From Cupriavidus necator (GTDB lineage Bacteria > Pseudomonadota > Gammaproteobacteria > Burkholderiales > Burkholderiaceae), in assembly GCA_022041995.1 (NCBI GenBank), contig CP074381.1, positions 2,108,001-2,172,000 on the forward strand: DNA of 64,000 bases, in the 5' to 3' direction. Shown piece by piece: positions 39,067 to 49,010 of the stretch. The translations under genes were made by a program, and so were the position numbers. Numbering within the stretch: the first letter of the stretch is position 1; each line of letters begins with the position of its first letter. Under the pieces are notes generated by a model. That model was given only the letters and a program-made list of their open reading frames with translations. It made no database searches and was not told where the DNA came from.

Positions 39067-39527
39067 GCGCCCCCCTCAGCCGTTGCCCGGGGTCACGGCC
39101 GGCGTGTGCCGGCCGTCGACGCGCCGGGCGGCAAGCCGGGCCGATGGTGCTTGTCTTGCAAATGGGGCAGTGGTCATGGGCCAGGTCCTCTATGCGGGCA
39201 AGCGTCCCCCCCTACTGTCCGGATTCTGCCGGCATTGCGCAAATCATGCTTGCCTTATGCGCGGCGCACGAAAAAATTCATCGCTTTACAAGAAGAAGCT
39301 GAATACGTACGGCGATAGCACGTGCTGCGCGGCAGCGTCCGCGCGAGTACCCTTCGACAACCGAACACAGCTTCCTGCACGCCGAGACCGCGCTCGAAGT
39401 CATCCAGGCCTTCCGCGATGCCGGGCATCCGATCTACATCGACAGTTGCCCAGCCGCCGGCACAGGGGATTGGTGAGCGGGTCATGGCCGGCGCCCTGCT
39501 GCTGCGCTTGCTCAGGCGTGTGCGTCA
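39067..39527. other. gap with a possible relic and the Mrp promoter region
   Basis: No intact gene. A rightward frame near 39343-39474 encodes a protein-like fragment (HSFLHAETALEVIQAFRDAG, then HPIYIDSCPAAGTGDW and stop) that I do not recognise; it may be a gene tail. The promoter of the leftward Mrp operon should lie just upstream of 39066 (roughly 39080-39320). Confidence 0.35.
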
Positions 39528-39955
39528 TCATGCGGCTCCGAACTGGTCGGGTTCCAGGTCCAGGCACGGGTGGCGCGGAATCGCCGCCGCAGTCTTCATC
39601 AGGTGGCGCCCGATCAGGTTCTTGTGCACCTCACTGGTCCCCTCGCCGATCTGGTTCATCTTGGCGTCGCGCATGAAACGCTCCAGCGGACAGGCCTTCA
39701 GGTAGCCGTTGCCGCCGAGCAATTGCAGGCAGTCCACCACCACCTTCATGCACAGGTCAGTGCTTGCATCTTGGCGATCGAGGCATGGATCGAGGTATCG
39801 GAATCCTGGCGGTCGTAGCGCTGCGCGCAGGCATAGACCAGGCAGCGGGCGGCCTCGATGCGTGCGCCCATGTCCGCCAGCATCCACTGGATGCCCTGGT
39901 GCTGGCCCTCCGCGCGCCCGCAGCGATAGTCCCCGCGTGCGCGGGCCGGTTGTAA
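39528..39955 (-). pseudogene. acyl-CoA dehydrogenase C-terminal relic
   Basis: Only the C-terminal third of an isovaleryl-CoA-type acyl-CoA dehydrogenase remains, in two frames. The first has QWMLADMGARIEAARCLVYA and ASIAKMQALT. The second has KVVVDCLQLLGGNGYLKACP, MRDAKMNQIGEGTSEVHKNL and IGRHLMK, ending at 39528. The frame shifts near 39757. The first 250 or so residues, including the flavin site, are absent, so this is true decay and not only a base-calling error. It faces away from the amidase gene. The block at 45016-50887 contains no acyl-CoA dehydrogenase, and this may be what is left of one. Confidence 0.8.
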
Positions 39956-40037
39956 GATGCCTGTTCCAGCTTATCGCCATCACGCCTGCGCGCGCCGGAG
40001 CCGGCATGCGCGGCCATCTTCAGGAGACGCCCGTCCA

Positions 40038-41464
40038 ATGAGCGAAGCACTTTGTCTTGCCAGCGCCGCCGCACTGCAGCAGCGCATCCGGCGCAAGGAA
40101 ATCTCGCCGGTGGAACTGACGGCTGCGGTGCTGGCGCGCGCCGAACGGCTGCAGCCGGTGCTGAACTGCTTCATCACGCTGTGCGCGGACGAGGCCATGG
40201 CCGCGGCGCGCGCGGCGGAAGCGGAAATGATGTCCGGCCGGCCGCTGCCCCCGCTGCACGGCATTCCTTTCACCGCCAAGGACATCGTCAACACCCGCGG
40301 CGTGCGCACCACCTTTGGCGCCGTGCCGATGCGCGACAACGTGCCGGCCGAAGACGCCGTGGCGGTGGCGCGGTTGCGCATGCAGGGGGCGATCCTGGTC
40401 GGCAAGACCACCACGCCGGAATTCGGCTCCAAATGCCTGACTGATTCGCCGCTGTTCGGGCGCACCCGCAATGCCTGGCATGCCGACCGCACCAGTGGCG
40501 GCTCCAGCGGCGGCGCCGCGGTGGCGGTGGCCAGCGGCATCGCGCCGCTGGCGGTGGCAACCGATGGCGGCGGCTCAACGCGCATTCCTGCCGCCTGCAA
40601 TGGCGTGGTGGGCATCAAGCAGAGCCAGGGGTGATTCCGCACAGCCAGGCGCAGGACCTGTTCGGCAACCAGACTTACGTGACGCCGACCACGCGCACGG
40701 TGGCCGACACCGGCCTGATGCTGCAGGCCATGGCCGGCGAGCACCCGTGCGACCCGTGGTCGATCGGCGTGGCCGCCGCCGACTACGTGGCCGCAGCGCA
40801 GCCGCAGGGCGACCTGCGTGGCCGGCGCATCCTGTATTGCCTGGCGCCGCCGGGCCGCCCGGTGTCAGCAGACGTGGCGCGCGCGTTCGAGGCCAGCCTG
40901 GACAAGCTGCGCGCGCTAGGCGCCGAACTGGAGCCCTTCGGCGGAGACGGGTTCGACGTCGAGCCCGTCTGGCGTGCCATCAACCACACGGTATGGCGCA
41001 CGCGCTTTGCGGCGGTCGTGGCGCAGCACCGCGAGGCACTGAGCCCGACCTTCGTGCGCCAGGTGGAATCCGCCGCCGCATTCACCGCCGTGGCATACCA
41101 GCAAGCGATGTTCGAGCGCTCGCAGCTGTTCCTGCGCGTGCAGGCGCTGCTGGGGCGCGCCGACCTGCTCGCCATGCCCACCATCACACGCACCGCACTG
41201 CCGCTGGAGCAAGACCTGTTCGGCCAGATCGAAATCGACGGCCAGGACTATCCCGATGTGCGCGCGAACTGGTTCCCCTGGACCATGCCGTTCAACATGA
41301 CCGGGCATCCGGCCATCAGCCTGCCCTGCGGCTTTGGCTGCGACGGGCTGCCGATCGGGCTGCAGCTGGTCGGGCAGTTCCGCGGCGACGCGCAGCTGCT
41401 GCGTGCGGCGGCCTTGTACGAATCGGTCCATGATTTCACCGGCCGATGGCCCGCGCTGCCTTGA
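40038..41464 (+). pseudogene. amidase (amidase-signature family), frameshifted
   Basis: Two frames give a 475-residue amidase-signature protein, the usual size. The Ser-Ser-Lys triad is in the first frame: FTAKDIVNTRG (Lys), the Gly/Ser-rich DRTSGGSSGGAAVAVASG (cis-Ser), and DGGGSTRIPAACNGVVGIK (nucleophilic Ser). The second frame carries YVTPTTRTVADTGLMLQAMA, MPTITRTALPLEQD and NMTGHPAISLPCGF. They meet at GGGG (40628-40631). One extra G gives GIKQSQGVIPHSQAQ, so it is probably intact in nature. It hydrolyses an amide to acid plus amine. The adjacent Bug receptor gene may bind its substrate or product (inference). Confidence 0.88.
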
Positions 41465-41513
41465 CCGGTGCCGAGGTCCTTATGACATCCCAACCCAAGA
41501 TGCCCAGACTGCC

Positions 41514-42506
41514 ATGACTCCTGAATCCCGACTGACGCGCCGGCTGCTGGCCATGACCGCTGTCGCTGCCGCCGCCTTCGCCATGACCGCGCCGGCCAGC
41601 GCGGCCGATGCCGAGCCGATGCATATCATCGTCGGCTACGCCCCCGGCGGCGCCGCCGACAGCCTGGCGCGCCTGTATGCCGAGCAACTGCGCCAGGACG
41701 GCCACGGCACCGTGGTGGTCGAAAACCGCCCCGGCGCCTCGGCGCGCCTGGCGCTCGACTACGTGAAGCGCGCCAGGCCCGATGGCAAGACCGTGTTCAT
41801 CGGCCCCTCGCCCCTGTTCACCATCTTTCCACTGACCTACAAAAAGCTGTCATACGATGCCGACAAGGACCTGGTGCCCGCGGCGGTGCTGACCGATGTG
41901 CCGACCGCGGTCGCGACCGGCGTGCAGCAGCCTTACCAGAACATGAAGGAATACGTGGGCTGGGCCAGGCGCAACCCGGGCGGCGCCAGCCTTGGCCTGG
42001 CCACCATCGGCAGCGCCGGCCACCTGGGCACGGTGGCGCTTGGCAAGGCCGAAGGCATCGCCATCACGCCCGCACCGTATCGCGGCGCGTCGCCGATGCT
42101 GGTGGATGTGGTCAGCGGCAATGTGTCGATCGGCTGGGATGCCGTGGCCAGCATGATGCCGCTGTACAAGGGCGGCAAGTTGCGCTTCCTTGGGGTGAGC
42201 GGCACGCGCCGCGCCAAGGCGCTGCCCGAAGTGCCCACCATGAAGGAACAGGGCTTCAGCCAGTATGACCACGCCACCAGCTGGTACGGCGTGTTCGTGC
42301 CCGCTGGCACGCAGCCTGACGTGGTGGCGCACGTGGAAAAGATGTTCCTGGCCGCCTCGGCCAACGCCGCCACTGCGGCCAAGCTGGAAGCGCTGGGCCT
42401 GGAAGTGGTGGCGCGCTCCGGCCAGGAAGGCCGCCGCCGCATCCTGCTGGAGCGCGCCGCGTGGAAGCCGATCGTGGAGGCGACCGGCTTCCAGGCCGAG
42501 GACTGA
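41514..42506 (+). CDS. Bug/TctC-type periplasmic solute receptor
   Basis: 330 residues from the ATG at 41514, with a Sec signal peptide (LLAMTAVAAAAFAMTAPASA). Bug family marks: HIIVGYAPGGAADSLARLYA, VVENRPGASARLALDYVKRA, PDGKTVFIGPSPLFTIFPLT, and a mature C-domain with VPTMKEQGFSQYDHATSWYG. These receptors are hugely expanded in Burkholderiales and bind carboxylates, amides or small organics for TTT transporters or signalling. No TctA/TctB membrane genes are nearby, as is usual for orphan Bugs. It lies 49 bases after the amidase, so likely the same operon. Confidence 0.92.
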   Translation: MTPESRLTRRLLAMTAVAAAAFAMTAPASAADAEPMHIIVGYAPGGAADSLARLYAEQLRQDGHGTVVVENRPGASARLALDYVKRARPDGKTVFIGPSPLFTIFPLTYKKLSYDADKDLVPAAVLTDVPTAVATGVQQPYQNMKEYVGWARRNPGGASLGLATIGSAGHLGTVALGKAEGIAITPAPYRGASPMLVDVVSGNVSIGWDAVASMMPLYKGGKLRFLGVSGTRRAKALPEVPTMKEQGFSQYDHATSWYGVFVPAGTQPDVVAHVEKMFLAASANAATAAKLEALGLEVVARSGQEGRRRILLERAAWKPIVEATGFQAED

Positions 42507-42543
42507 CGTTCTCGCTCCCGCTTGCGCTGGCCCGGCCCTGCCC

Positions 42544-44705
42544 TCAGGGCTTGGGCCGCACCGCGTCAGCGGTCCCCTGGATAAAGGCCTTGATCTTCTC
42601 GACGTCGTCCGGCGTCAGCTTGCCGGTGAAGTCAGGCATGCCGCGCGCCATCGCCGGCCCCTTGAAGACCACCTTGTCCAGGTTCTCGATATAGGCGGCA
42701 TCGATATAGCCCAAGTTGGGGATATTGCCGCCGCGGTCCACGCCGGGCACGCCGTGGCACAGGGCGCAGTTGCTGACGTACAGACCGGTGCCCGCCTTGA
42801 CCTGCGCCGGGTCATATTTCACGCCCTGCAGCAGCCTGGCGGCGCGGTACTCGGCAAAGGCCGGCAGCGGCGCCTTGCCGCCGAGGGCGAAGGTGTAGAC
42901 CGTGCCCGGCCCCTGCCGGTTGGTGGCGCGCTGGGCCTGCCCGTAGACCCCGCCCCAACCCACTGCCACCGACACATACTGCTTGCCGTTCAACTCGAAG
43001 CTGACCGGCGCCGCCACCACGCCGGTGCCGGTGGGCGACTCCCACAGCTTGTCGCCGCTGCGCGCGTCATAGGCGACAAAGCGGCCATCGGCGGTGCCCT
43101 GGAACACCAGGTTGCCGGCGGTGGTCAGCGTGCCGCCGTTCCATGGCGACACATGCTCCTGCGTCCACGCCGCCTTCTGCTGCACCGGATCCCAGGCAAT
43201 CAGCCGGCCAAAGGGCTTGCTCTTGGGCGGCTCGGCGTTCAGGAACTTGGCGGTGTTCCAGCCCACGTTGCCATGCGGGGTGCCGGGCTTGCCTTCATTG
43301 AAGTTCCAGGTCTTGTCGTCCATCAGGTTGATCGGGACGTTCTGCGCCGGCAGGTAGACCAGCCCGGTCTGCGGGTTGAACGACATCGGGTGCCAGTTGT
43401 GCGCGCCGTACGGCCCGGGGACCGAGTCATAGGGCTTGTCGGTGGCGCGCGCCTCGGGCCGCTCGATGGGGCGGCCATTGGCGTCATAGCCGGTGGCCCA
43501 GTTCACGTCGACAAAGTTCTTGGCCGAGATGAACTTGCCGTTGGTGCGGTCGATGACGAAGAAGAAGCCGTTCTTGGGCGCGTGCAGGATGACCTTGCGC
43601 ATCTGGCCATCGAGCTTCAGGTCGGCCAGGATGATCGGCTGGGTCGACGTGTAATCCCAGTTGTCGCCCGGGTCTCCTGGTAGTGCCAGACGTATTTGCC
43701 GGTGTCGGGATCGAGCGCGACGACCGATGCCAGGTAAAGGTTGTCGCCGCCGGCCGGGCTGCGCTTGCTGTGTGACCACGGCGCGCCGTTGCCGGTGCCC
43801 ACGTACATCAGGTTCAGCTCTGGGTCGAAGGCCAGCGTGTCCCAGGCCGTGCCGCCGCCGCCCGCCTTCCAGTACTTGCCGCTGGGGTCCCAGGTCTTGG
43901 CCGCCGCGGCCATTGACGCATCCTCGAACGGCCTGGAGGGGTCGCCCGGCACCGTGAACCAGCGCCACTTCTGCTCGCCGGTGCCGGCGTCATAGGCGGT
44001 GATGTAGCCGCGCACGCCATATTCGGCGCCGCCGTTGCCGATGATGACCTTGCCCTTGAACACGCGCGGCGCGCCGGTGATGGTGTACGAGTACTTGCGG
44101 TCGATGATGGTGTCCTGCTCCCACAGCTTGCGGCCGCTGGCGGCATCCAGCGCGATCAGCCGGCCATCGTACGCGGCCACGAACACCTTGCCCTGGTACA
44201 GCGCCACGCCGCGGTTGACCACGTCGCAGCAGCCGCGATAGCCGAGCGAGCGGTCCACCTTGGGATCGAAGGTCCAGAGCCGCTTGCCGGTGCGCGCATC
44301 GACCGCATGCACCACGCTCCATGACGCAGTGACGTACATCACGCCGTCCACCACCAGCGGGGTTGCTTCCACGCCGCGGGTCGACTCCAGATTGTAGGTC
44401 CACACCAGGCCCAGGTCGCGCACGTTGGCGGCATCGATCTGCCTGAGCCGGCTGAAGCGGGTCTCGGCATAGTCCAGGCCATGGCTGGGCCAGTCGCGGG
44501 CCGTGCTGGCGTTGGCACTGATGAAGGCGCCGTCGACCTTGGCTGCCGCATTGCGCGGCGCCGCGGCGCCGGCGGGCAAGACCTGCATTACCAGCGCCAG
44601 GGCGGCTGCCAGCAGGCCTGTGGCGCGCCTCATGGGGCGGCGGGTGTGCATCATCGCAACATCGGGGGCAACGGGGTCCGTCGCCTGCTTCAACGCATGG
44701 CTCAT
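42544..44705 (-). pseudogene. PQQ-dependent quinohaemoprotein alcohol dehydrogenase, frameshifted
   Basis: Two frames give a 720-residue periplasmic PQQ enzyme. A signal peptide is followed by propeller motifs ([40 protein letters not shown]). The adjacent disulfide Cys pair of PQQ alcohol dehydrogenases is [11 protein letters not shown], and [17 protein letters not shown] carries the calcium/catalytic Asp region. A C-terminal haem c domain has VSNCALCHGVPGVDRGG. The break is at GGG (43670-43672); one more base gives HYQETPGDNWDY. The start at 44705 has GGAG upstream. Type II ADHs oxidise alcohols and pass electrons to azurin or cytochromes. The substrate is unknown. Confidence 0.88.
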
Positions 44706-44792
44706 GTCGTCTCCTGTAGGGCATTCTTGTTGGAATTCGGGACTGCAGGATTACGGAACTGCGCGATGCCGGGCGGTGGCCGGGGCCTATAG

Positions 44793-44816
44793 ATAATCGG
44801 TGAGCGATCCGATTAT
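44793..44816. promoter_or_regulatory. 24-bp palindrome between divergent operons
   Basis: ATAATCGG-TGAGCGAT-CCGATTAT, a perfect 8-8-8 inverted repeat, 88 bases upstream of the PQQ dehydrogenase start and about 200 before the crotonase start. It is the only striking element in the 310-base gap 44706-45015, which contains no gene. Candidate operator for a local regulator such as the IclR protein encoded at 45949. Confidence 0.5.
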
Positions 44817-45015
44817 GGATACAGGGATTACCCGCAGAAAATCGTGCAGCCGGCGCAAGGCGGCTGACGTCCAGAGCCCGCCGAGCGATATGTGGCGGAT
44901 ATTACTGACGAAGAAATGAATATTGGACGGTGTGGGCACGCGTCGCTTAGCCTTGGCGCCAAGGCAGGCAACCGCAGCCCGCAATCCCCGCATCCCCGTA
45001 TCCGGAGACACCAGC

Positions 45016-45813
45016 ATGAGCAACTTCCTTCTCTACGAGCAGCAAGACCATATCGTCACGCTGACAATGAACGAGCCCGAGCGCCGCAACCCGCTGACCG
45101 GCAATACCGCGGTGGCAGAGTTCCTGGCCGCGATCGACCGCATCCACGGCGACCGCAGCGTGCGCGCCGTGGTTATTACCGGCGCGGGCACGGCGTTCTC
45201 GTCGGGCGGCAACATCAAGGACATGGAACGCCAGGCCTCCGGCGAAGTGCCGGGCATGGAAATCCGGCAGGACTACCGCTGTGGCATCCAGCGGCTGCCG
45301 CTGTCGCTGTTCAACCTGGAAGTGCCGGTCATCGCCGCGGTCAATGGCGCGGCCATGGGCGCGGGGCTGGACCTGGCCTGCATGTGCGACATCCGCATTG
45401 CCTCTGAGCGGGCGCAGTTTGCCGAGTCCTTCGTCAAGCTTGGCATCATTCCCGGCGACGGCGGCGCGTGGCTGCTGCCGCGCGTGATCGGCCTGTCGCG
45501 GGCGGCCGAGATGACTTTCACTGGCCAGCCGATCGATGCCAGGCTGGCGCTGGAATGGAACCTGGTGTCGCGCGTGGTCGCGCCCGAGGCGCTGCTGCCC
45601 ACGGCCTATGAGCTGGCCGGGCGCATCGCCGCCAACCCGCCGCACGCGGTGCGCCTGGCCAAGCGCCTGATGCGCGAGGCCATGCATACCCGCCTGGATA
45701 CGCTGCTGGAACTGTCCGCCGGCTTCCAGGCGCTGTCGCACCAGACTGCCGATCACCGCGAGGCGGTGCAAGCGTTCCTGAATAAGCGCACGCCGGTGTT
45801 TACCGGCAACTGA
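45016..45813 (+). CDS. enoyl-CoA hydratase/isomerase (crotonase)
   Basis: 265 residues from the ATG at 45016 with GGAG at 8 bases. Crotonase features: oxyanion-hole segments GTAFSSGGNIKDM and AAVNGAAMGAGLDLACMCDI, and the catalytic region FVKLGIIPGDGGAWLLPRVI with one clear acidic residue. It is the first gene of an acyl-CoA catabolic block that also includes thiolase, HSD10-like dehydrogenase and a second crotonase. Hydration of a branched or unusual enoyl-CoA is likely; exact specificity cannot be read from sequence. It converges with the IclR gene. Confidence 0.9.
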   Translation: MSNFLLYEQQDHIVTLTMNEPERRNPLTGNTAVAEFLAAIDRIHGDRSVRAVVITGAGTAFSSGGNIKDMERQASGEVPGMEIRQDYRCGIQRLPLSLFNLEVPVIAAVNGAAMGAGLDLACMCDIRIASERAQFAESFVKLGIIPGDGGAWLLPRVIGLSRAAEMTFTGQPIDARLALEWNLVSRVVAPEALLPTAYELAGRIAANPPHAVRLAKRLMREAMHTRLDTLLELSAGFQALSHQTADHREAVQAFLNKRTPVFTGN

Positions 45814-45948
45814 GGGTCAACCGAGGGCCAGGCTGGCTGCGTCTGCGCCGACTGGTTGACCATCGCCACGTGGTCGGCATGGCGCTGCTCGCGCGCTGCC
45901 AGTGCGATCTCGTCCGGGAACCAGCGCGCCCTCCAGCAGCCGTGGCGA

Positions 45949-46764
45949 TTATGCGGCCACGCCCAGCGCCCCCTCTACATTGCGCACGAGGCTCACCAGC
46001 CGCGGGCCGATGTCCTCCTCCATCTGCTTGCTCTGCTGGCTGAACACCGGCACCGAGGCGGCAAAGATCCACGCCTCGCCGTCGCGGCGGGTGCGCATCG
46101 GCACGGCAACCGATTCCACCTCGCGGTGCAAGTCGCGGTGGCCGCGGCAGAAGCCGTGGTCTTGGAGGTCGCGGGCGGCATCGGTCAGGCGCTCCTGCAG
46201 CCAGTCGGCGCGCTGCGGATCGGCGGCGCGAAGCTGGGCCAGGTATGCCCCGCGCTCGGCCTCGGTCAACAGCATCAGGTAGCCGCGTCCGGAACCTGTG
46301 CGCGAGACCGACACGCGCGTGCCGACCTCGGGCCGGAACACATGGCTGCCCACGCCCTGGGCGATTTCGACGTAGGTCAGCGCATTGCCGCTGCCGACGA
46401 TCAGTTCGACCTGCCCGGCGATATGGTCGGCCAGCTCTTGCATGGCCGGCCGCGCCAGCTGGCGGATCGTCATGCGTGCCAGCGCGGGCGCTGCCAGGTT
46501 GATCAGCCTGACCCCGGGCACGTAGCGCGACAGGCGCTCTGAATAATGCAGCAGGCCCAGCTCGCACAAAGTATCGAGCAGGCGGAACAGGGTCGGCTTG
46601 GCCAGGCCGGTGCGCTCCATCAGTTCGCGGCTGCTGAGCTCCTGCACCGTCGGCGAAAAGCAGTTGAGGATCGAAATGCCCCGCGCCAGCGCGCTGACAA
46701 GGCGCGCCTCGCCGTCGGCATCGGCGGGCGGCGGAGCCAGGGACGCATGTGATGCATTTGTCAT
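45949..46764 (-). CDS. IclR-family transcriptional regulator
   Basis: 271 residues from the ATG at 46764. Winged helix at about residues 20-85 (RLVSALARGISILNCFSPTV, SSRELMERTGLAKPTLFRLL, DTLCELGLLHYSERLSRYVP), then the effector domain (QVELIVGSGNALTYVEIAQG, RTGSGRGYLMLLTEAERGAY). It is encoded opposite the thiolase gene with a 216-base gap carrying two small palindromes. It probably controls the thiolase-SDR-crotonase-Bug operon and possibly the upstream crotonase, with an acyl-CoA or free acid as ligand (inference). Confidence 0.92.
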   Translation of the reverse strand: MTNASHASLAPPPADADGEARLVSALARGISILNCFSPTVQELSSRELMERTGLAKPTLFRLLDTLCELGLLHYSERLSRYVPGVRLINLAAPALARMTIRQLARPAMQELADHIAGQVELIVGSGNALTYVEIAQGVGSHVFRPEVGTRVSVSRTGSGRGYLMLLTEAERGAYLAQLRAADPQRADWLQERLTDAARDLQDHGFCRGHRDLHREVESVAVPMRTRRDGEAWIFAASVPVFSQQSKQMEEDIGPRLVSLVRNVEGALGVAA

Positions 46765-46796
46765 GTCATTGCCTGGATTCAAGGTTTTTTGATACA

Positions 46797-46812
46797 CGGG
46801 TCTCAAAACCCG
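46797..46812. promoter_or_regulatory. inverted repeat in IclR-thiolase gap
   Basis: CGGGT-CTCAAA-ACCCG, a perfect 5-6-5 repeat 33 bases upstream of the IclR start; candidate operator or small hairpin. Confidence 0.35.
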
Positions 46813-46887
46813 GATGTTGCCCTTCGTTTTTTCCAAAGTCAAACCTGGCCTTTTGTGTTTACACGACGCTTTTCCGAAGCCAGAATC

Positions 46888-46904
46888 CCAATTCATCGTA
46901 TTGG
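46888..46904. promoter_or_regulatory. second inverted repeat in IclR-thiolase gap
   Basis: CCAAT-TCATCGT-ATTGG, a perfect 5-7-5 repeat 77 bases before the thiolase start, in the same spacing class as the palindromes at the other IclR locus (8398-8470); candidate operator. Confidence 0.35.
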
Positions 46905-46980
46905 ACGAGCACATTTCGGTACGGATGTCTCAATATCCCAGCCACGACTCGCAACGCTCAGCCTTTTCAGGAGACACCGC

Positions 46981-48159
46981 ATGCAACAAGCCGTCATCGT
47001 CGACGCCATCCGCAGCCCGATGGGCCGCTCCAAGCCAGGCTCGGCCTTTACCGAACTCCATGCCACCGAGTTGCTGGCCCAGGTCCTCAAGGGCCTGGTC
47101 GAGCGCAACCAGCTGGACCCGGGTCTGGTCGACGACGTCATCACCGGCTGCGTGACCCAGGCGGGCGAGCAATCCGCCGGCCCGGGCCGCGTGGCATGGC
47201 TGGCGGCCGGATTTCCTGACCACGTGCCGGCCACCACCATCGACCGCAAGTGCGGCTCCAGCCAGCAGGCGGTGCATTTCGCCGCGCAGGGCATCATGGC
47301 GGGCGCCTATGACATCGTCATCGCCTGCGGCATCGAGTCGATGAGCCGGGTGCCGATGGGATCGGCCCGCATCGGCCAGAACCCGTACGGCCCGTCGATG
47401 GAAGCGCGCTATGCACCGGGCCTGGTGTCACAGGGTGTTGCGGCCGAGCTGGTTGCCGCCAGGTACGAACTGTCGCGCCACGACATGGACAGCTATTCGG
47501 CCCGCTCTCACGCGCTGGCCGCCGCCGCGCGCGAAAGCGGCGCCTTCCGCCGCGAGATCCTGGGCATCAGCACGCCCAACGGCGTGGTCGAGCACGACGA
47601 GACCATCCGCCCCGGCACGTCGGTGGAGAAGCTGGGCACGCTGCAGGCTTCGTTCCGCAACGACGAGCTCAGCGCGCGCTTCCCGCAGATCGGCTGGAAC
47701 GTGACCGCTGGCAATGCCTCGCAGATCAGTGACGGCGCCTGCGCCATGCTGCTGATGAGCGAATCGATGGCGCAGCGCCTGGGGCTGAAGCCGCGTGCCC
47801 GCTTTGTCGCATTCGACGTGTGCGGCGACGATCCGGTCATGATGCTGACCGCCCCGATCCCCGCCAGCCAGCGCGCGATCAAGAAGAGCGGCCTGAAGCT
47901 GGACCAGATCGACCACTACGAGATCAATGAAGCCTTTGCCTGCGTGCCGCTGGCCTGGCAGCGCGCGCTCGGCGCCGACGCGGCACGCCTGAACCCGCGC
48001 GGCGGTGCGATTGCGCTGGGCCATCCGCTGGGCGCCTCCGGCGTGCGGCTGATGACCACCATGCTGCATGCACTGGAAGACAGCGGCCAGCGCTATGGCC
48101 TGCAGTCGATGTGTGAAGCCGGCGGCATGGCCAACGCCACCATCATCGAGCGCCTGTAA
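46981..48159 (+). CDS. thiolase (acetyl-CoA acyltransferase)
   Basis: 392 residues from the ATG at 46981 with GGAG at 8 bases. The acyl-accepting Cys is C91 in [17 protein letters not shown]. The second site has [12 protein letters not shown] and [15 protein letters not shown] (His). The C-terminal active-site loop is [17 protein letters not shown], where AGG replaces the commoner GGG. It cleaves a 3-ketoacyl-CoA with CoA, or condenses acyl-CoAs. Followed after 45 bases by the HSD10-like gene, so one operon. It lies opposite the IclR gene. Confidence 0.94.
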   Translation: MQQAVIVDAIRSPMGRSKPGSAFTELHATELLAQVLKGLVERNQLDPGLVDDVITGCVTQAGEQSAGPGRVAWLAAGFPDHVPATTIDRKCGSSQQAVHFAAQGIMAGAYDIVIACGIESMSRVPMGSARIGQNPYGPSMEARYAPGLVSQGVAAELVAARYELSRHDMDSYSARSHALAAAARESGAFRREILGISTPNGVVEHDETIRPGTSVEKLGTLQASFRNDELSARFPQIGWNVTAGNASQISDGACAMLLMSESMAQRLGLKPRARFVAFDVCGDDPVMMLTAPIPASQRAIKKSGLKLDQIDHYEINEAFACVPLAWQRALGADAARLNPRGGAIALGHPLGASGVRLMTTMLHALEDSGQRYGLQSMCEAGGMANATIIERL

Positions 48160-48204
48160 GCGGCGCCTTCTACCGAACAACGTATCCAATCAAGGAGACA
48201 CAGC

Positions 48205-48968
48205 ATGAAACTGACCAATATGTCCGCCGTCGTGACCGGCGGTGCGTCCGGCCTGGGCCTGGCCTGCGTGCGGCGCCTGGTGGAACGCGGCGTCGATGTC
48301 GTGATCGCCGACCTGTCGGAAGAGCGCGGCAATGCCGCGGTCGACGAGTTCGGCGGCAAGGTCCGCTTCCTCAAGGCGGACGTGACCGACACCGACCAGA
48401 TGAACGCTGTCTACGACGCCGCCGAAGCCATTGCCCCGCTGCGCGCGCTGATCCATTGCGCCGGCCTGGGCGGGCCTGTGCGCGTGGTCGAGAAGGACGG
48501 TTCGCCGGGCTCGCTGGAAAAATACGAGTCGATCGTGCGCATCAACCTGATCGGCACCTTCAACGCGCTGCGCCTGGGGCAGCGCGCATGGCGAAGAACG
48601 AACTGATCGACGGTGAGCGCGGCGCGTGCGTGCTGACCGCGTCGGTGGCCGCGTACGAAGGCCAGATCGGCCAGATTCCTTATGCATCGGCCAAGGCCGG
48701 CATCGTCGGCATGACCCTGGTGGCCGCGCGCGACCTGGCACAGCGCGCGATCCGCGTCTGCACCATCGCCCCGGGGCTGTTCGACACCCCGCTGCTGGCC
48801 AAGCTGCCGGAGAACGTGCGCGCCTCGCTCGGCGCCATGGTGCCGCACCCGCCCCGCCTGGGCGCACCGGATGAATATGCGTCCACCGCGCTGCACATCC
48901 TGGAGAACCCCATGCTCAACGGCGAAACCATCCGCCTGGATGGCGCCATCCGCATGGCACCGCGCTGA
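48205..48968 (+). pseudogene. HSD10-like 3-hydroxyacyl-CoA dehydrogenase (SDR), frameshifted
   Basis: Two frames make a 254-residue SDR close to type-II 3-hydroxyacyl-CoA dehydrogenases. First frame: [30 protein letters not shown] and [20 protein letters not shown]. Second: [20 protein letters not shown] with [18 protein letters not shown], and [20 protein letters not shown]. They meet at GGGG (48576-48579); one extra G gives [16 protein letters not shown] as in the family. It converts 3-hydroxyacyl-CoA to 3-ketoacyl-CoA with NAD, feeding the thiolase just upstream. Probably intact in the organism. Confidence 0.9.
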
Positions 48969-49010
48969 CCCGCGCTGCGCCGATACCGCCTTCTGAACAG
49001 GGAAACTCGC

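Noticed and set aside
45815..45861. GGTCAACC / GGTTGACC inverted repeat between convergent crotonase and IclR genes
   Set aside because: 31-base loop and no T-run; too weak to call a terminator.
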